From the NCBI RefSeq assembly GCF_030053135.1, contig NZ_CP125652.1, positions 930,001 to 994,000 of the forward strand: DNA of 64,000 nucleotides, given 5' to 3'. The notes beneath the pieces were generated by a model. The model was given only the letters and a program-made list of their open reading frames with translations. It made no database searches and was not told the origin of the DNA. The position numbers and the translations under genes are program-made. The DNA is from Rhizobium sp. BT04 (lineage in GTDB: Bacteria > Pseudomonadota > Alphaproteobacteria > Rhizobiales > Rhizobiaceae). Of the stretch, positions 61,438 to 64,000 are shown piece by piece; positions within the stretch are counted from its first letter, which is position 1, and each line of letters starts with the position of its first letter.

Positions 61438-62307
61438 ATGGCTAAAGTCGCATTCATCGGTCTCGGCGTCATGGGTTTTCCCATGGCCGGTCATCTGAAG
61501 ACGAAGGGCGGCCACGATGTTACCGTCTACAACAGGACCGCCGAAAAAGCCGCCGCCTGGGCCGAGAAATTCTCCGGCAAATCCGCCCCTACTCCGGCCG
61601 AGGCCGCCGCCGGGGCCGACTTCGTCTTCGTCTGCGTCGGCAATGACGAAGATCTCCGATCGGTGACATCGGGCAAGGACGGCGCCCTGCACGGCATGAA
61701 GCCGGGTTCGGTGTTGATCGACAACACCACCGCCAGCGCCGAGGTCGCCCGCGAGCTTTATGCCGCGGCAAAGGAAAAAGGCGTCGACTTCATCGATGCT
61801 CCCGTCTCCGGCGGCCAGGCCGGCGCCGAAAACGGCATCCTCACAGTCATGTGCGGCGGTGACGAGGCCGTCTTCGAACGCGCCAGGCCGGTCATCGACG
61901 CCTATGCCCGCATGGTCGGTCTGATGGGGCCTGCAGGCTCGGGCCAATTGACCAAGATGGTCAACCAGATCTGCATCGCCGGCCTCGTCCAGGGGCTTGC
62001 CGAAGCGCTGCATTTCGGCAAGCGCGCCGGTCTCGATATCGAAAAGGTCGTCGAGGTGATCTCCAAGGGGGCGGCCGGCTCCTGGCAGATGGAAAACCGT
62101 CACAAGACCATGAACGCCGGCAAATATGATTTCGGCTTCGCGGTCGATTGGATGCGCAAGGATCTCGGCATCGTGCTCACCGAAGCTCGCCGCAACGGCG
62201 CCAAGCTGCCGGTCACCGCCGTCGTCGACCAGTTCTACGGCGACGTCCAGGCGATGGGCGGCAATCGCTGGGATACATCCTCCTTGCTCGCCCGCCTCGA
62301 AAAATGA
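61438..62307 (+). CDS. NAD-dependent beta-hydroxyacid dehydrogenase (GarR/MmsB-like)
   Basis: The 289-residue protein has the Rossmann start AFIGLGVMGFPMAGHLKTKGG, then NTTASAEVARELYAAAKEKGVDFIDAPVSGGQAGAENG, the superfamily substrate-binding motif. The catalytic Lys lies in QLTKMVNQICIAGLVQGLAEAL. It reduces tartronate semialdehyde or oxidises 3-hydroxyisobutyrate or a similar acid; sequence alone does not decide. Its stop overlaps the AlkD-like gene by 4 bp. Confidence 0.92.
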   Translation: MAKVAFIGLGVMGFPMAGHLKTKGGHDVTVYNRTAEKAAAWAEKFSGKSAPTPAEAAAGADFVFVCVGNDEDLRSVTSGKDGALHGMKPGSVLIDNTTASAEVARELYAAAKEKGVDFIDAPVSGGQAGAENGILTVMCGGDEAVFERARPVIDAYARMVGLMGPAGSGQLTKMVNQICIAGLVQGLAEALHFGKRAGLDIEKVVEVISKGAAGSWQMENRHKTMNAGKYDFGFAVDWMRKDLGIVLTEARRNGAKLPVTAVVDQFYGDVQAMGGNRWDTSSLLARLEK

Positions 62308-62987
62308 TCACGCCCGCCTCCGACGCAGCCGAACTGATCGCGCATCTCGAAACGCTGCGTTCGGAGGAAAATATCGCCGGCATGGCGCGCTTCGGCATCG
62401 TCACCGATCGCGCCTTCGGTATCTCCAATCCCGATATCAAGGCGGTCGCCAGACTGGCGAAGAAGGATCACGTCAGGGCAATGCAACTCTGGCGAAGTGA
62501 TATCCGCGAAGCCCGCCTGCTTGCCCTCTACACGGCCGAGACGAAGCGGTTGACGACGGAAGAAGCCCGAAATTGGGCCGATGATTTCAGCTCCTGGGAG
62601 ATCGTCGATTGCGCCGCCGATCTCTTCGTTGAAGCCCGGCTGGATGAACTCATCTCAGACTTCGCCGCCGACGAGCGTGAATTTATCAGGCGCACCGCCT
62701 TCGCCATGATGGCCGGTGCCGCGGTTCACTTGAAGAAGGAACCTGATGCGACCATCCTCGCTTGGTTGCCGCTGATCGAGGCCCATGCCGGCGACCCGCG
62801 AAACTTCGTGCGCAAGGCGGTCAACTGGGCGCTGCGCAGCATCGGCAAGCGCAATCTCGCCTGCCATGCGCCGGCACTGGCGCTCGCAAAGGCCCTGGCG
62901 GAAAGCCCCGACAAAACCGCCCGCTGGATCGGCAAAGATGCCGCCAGGGAACTGACCAGCGAAAAGCTATTGGCACGGTTGAGATAA
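62304..62987 (+). CDS. AlkD-like DNA alkylation repair protein
   Basis: The 227-residue helical protein is made of HEAT-like repeats. It shows FGIVTDRAFGISNPDIKAVARLAKKD, MQLWRSDIREARLLALYT, SSWEIVDCAADLF, FIRRTAFAMMAGAAVHLKK, and FVRKAVNWALRSIGKRN with the Trp and Arg/Asp features that cradle alkylated bases in AlkD. It would excise positively charged alkylpurines. ATG 62304 lies in the preceding stop (ATGA), coupling it to the dehydrogenase gene. Confidence 0.92.
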   Translation: MITPASDAAELIAHLETLRSEENIAGMARFGIVTDRAFGISNPDIKAVARLAKKDHVRAMQLWRSDIREARLLALYTAETKRLTTEEARNWADDFSSWEIVDCAADLFVEARLDELISDFAADEREFIRRTAFAMMAGAAVHLKKEPDATILAWLPLIEAHAGDPRNFVRKAVNWALRSIGKRNLACHAPALALAKALAESPDKTARWIGKDAARELTSEKLLARLR

Positions 62988-63027
62988 GGAGAATACCGGC
63001 TCGAATAGAGATGCCTGGTGCTGCGTG

Positions 63028-63924
63028 TCAATGATGTCTGGATTTTTCGACCAGGAAATCGATCAGCACCCGAACCGCCGGCGGCATGCCCTTGGCGGTC
63101 GTGAAGACGATATAGAACTGGCTCTCCTCTGATTGCCACTCCGGCAGCACCCGCACCAGATTCCCGGCCTGGAGGTCCGCCTCGCAGGCACTTTCGAGCA
63201 GAAGCCCAAAGCCGAGACCGGCACGGGCCGCGTCGAGGATGGCGGTCATGCTGCGGCAGGTGAGCCGCGGCTGATGCCGAATCACCTGTTTGGCATCATT
63301 CGGGCCGATCAATTCCCAGGTGTGGAACGACACCCATGACGTCATTGCCAGCGTCGGCAGGTCGGCGAGCTCGTCCACGCAATTCAGGTCGCCGGTACGC
63401 TCGACGAGCGAGGGACTGGCGACCAGGATACGCCTGATACGGTCGAGCTTGCGCATCGTCAGGCTCGTCTGCGTCTCCGGCTCGTTGGTCGCCCTCACCT
63501 CAAGATCGATGCGTTCGTTGATCAGATCGGCACGCCGGTCGGAGCCGATGATCTGCAGCTTGATCTTCGGATAACGCTCCAGGAATTCAGGCAGGATTCC
63601 GCCGACCGAAATGTCGACGAGACCGAGCGGACAAGCCATCCGAACCACGCCTTGCGGGTCGGACTGAGCTTCGCTGACGATTGACTTGGCGCGATCGGCC
63701 TCCTGCAGGATGGTCTGGCATCTTTCGTAGAAAGCTTGACCGATCTCCGTCACCCGGAAGTGACGAGTCGAGCGTTCTATCAGCCTTGCGCCAAGCCCGT
63801 CTTCCAGCCGGCTGACACGCCTGCTCAGCTTCGAACGCGGTATCTTGAGATCGCGACTTGCAGAAGCAAAACCGCCGCTGGAGACGACAGCGGCGAAATA
63901 ATAGTAATCGTTGAGATCGTCCAT
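63028..63924 (-). CDS. LysR-family transcriptional regulator
   Basis: The 298-residue regulator starts MDDLNDYYYFAAVVSSGGFASASRDLKIPRSKLSRRVSRLEDGLGARLIERSTRHFRVTEIG, a typical LysR helix-turn-helix. The effector domain includes GVVRMACPLGLVDISVGGILPEFLERYPKIKLQI. A tail of low hydrophobicity ends the protein. It is convergent with the AlkD gene; its target is probably to the right, outside the window. Confidence 0.92.
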   Translation of the reverse strand: MDDLNDYYYFAAVVSSGGFASASRDLKIPRSKLSRRVSRLEDGLGARLIERSTRHFRVTEIGQAFYERCQTILQEADRAKSIVSEAQSDPQGVVRMACPLGLVDISVGGILPEFLERYPKIKLQIIGSDRRADLINERIDLEVRATNEPETQTSLTMRKLDRIRRILVASPSLVERTGDLNCVDELADLPTLAMTSWVSFHTWELIGPNDAKQVIRHQPRLTCRSMTAILDAARAGLGFGLLLESACEADLQAGNLVRVLPEWQSEESQFYIVFTTAKGMPPAVRVLIDFLVEKSRHH

Positions 63925-64000
63925 AAGAACAAGCTATCCGAGCAAAGGAATGAATGCCAGCCCCCCCGCAAGGGTTGTATCCCCTCTCCCCAAAAGCTGT

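Overview
The window looks like a chromosomal segment of a Rhizobium, probably of the R. leguminosarum / R. etli group. The grounds are the high GC content, the alphaproteobacterial gene families (Usg, DUF2270, DUF971, a KaiC-type ATPase paired with a hybrid kinase, LtrA), several families of palindromic intergenic repeats of the kind known from rhizobia, and a TGA-N9-TCA site resembling the rhizobial iron-responsive operator. No rRNA, tRNA, prophage, insertion sequence or CRISPR array was seen. Most of the window is ordinary accessory metabolism and transport, and nearly every gene can be placed in a family. The species assignment is from recognition, not from a search.

Layout, left to right. 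Positions 1-6.2 kb: an L,D-transpeptidase cut by the window edge, then class II fumarase (fumC) and class I Fe-S fumarase with a VCBS-like protein between them. 6.3-14.9 kb: small enzymes and regulators (a diguanylate cyclase, a PNPOx-like protein, a MarR/hydrolase divergent pair, a SnoaL-like gene broken by an in-frame amber codon, LtrA, DUF971, moaA, a methyltransferase). 14.9-18 kb: an iron/siderophore-type ABC importer behind a candidate RirA operator. 18-28 kb: a sugar or polyol catabolic island with a SorC regulator, an FGGY kinase and a split transketolase on one strand, and an RbsC/B/A-type importer with two short-chain dehydrogenases on the other. Three related palindromes mark it as one regulon.

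28-36 kb: a further dehydrogenase, a DMT exporter, mobA-mobB, a hybrid kinase overlapping a KaiC-like ATPase, and a LysR regulator. 36-45.5 kb: a cupin, an aldo/keto reductase, a zeta-like GST, Ohr, an OmpR-type two-component system co-oriented with a Tat-exported hydrolase, and divergent dipZ; two direct-repeat sites lie between the divergent genes. 45.5-51 kb: a long Pro/Ala/Lys/Glu-rich OmpA-family protein and a polar amino acid importer. 51-56.4 kb: methyltransferase and GST genes, then two ArsR/AHSA1 stress-type modules facing each other. 56.6-61 kb: an aliphatic sulfonate (ssu) operon holding a decayed second ssuA start. 61-64 kb: a beta-hydroxyacid dehydrogenase, an AlkD-like repair protein and a LysR regulator.

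The most interesting structure is non-coding. A repeat of about 100 nt with four predicted helices occurs twice. Both copies sit immediately downstream of a periplasmic binding-protein gene and upstream of the next ABC transporter gene, and paired base changes between the copies preserve the helices. One copy is followed by an intrinsic terminator. This suggests a portable RNA element that sets binding-protein abundance relative to the membrane components.
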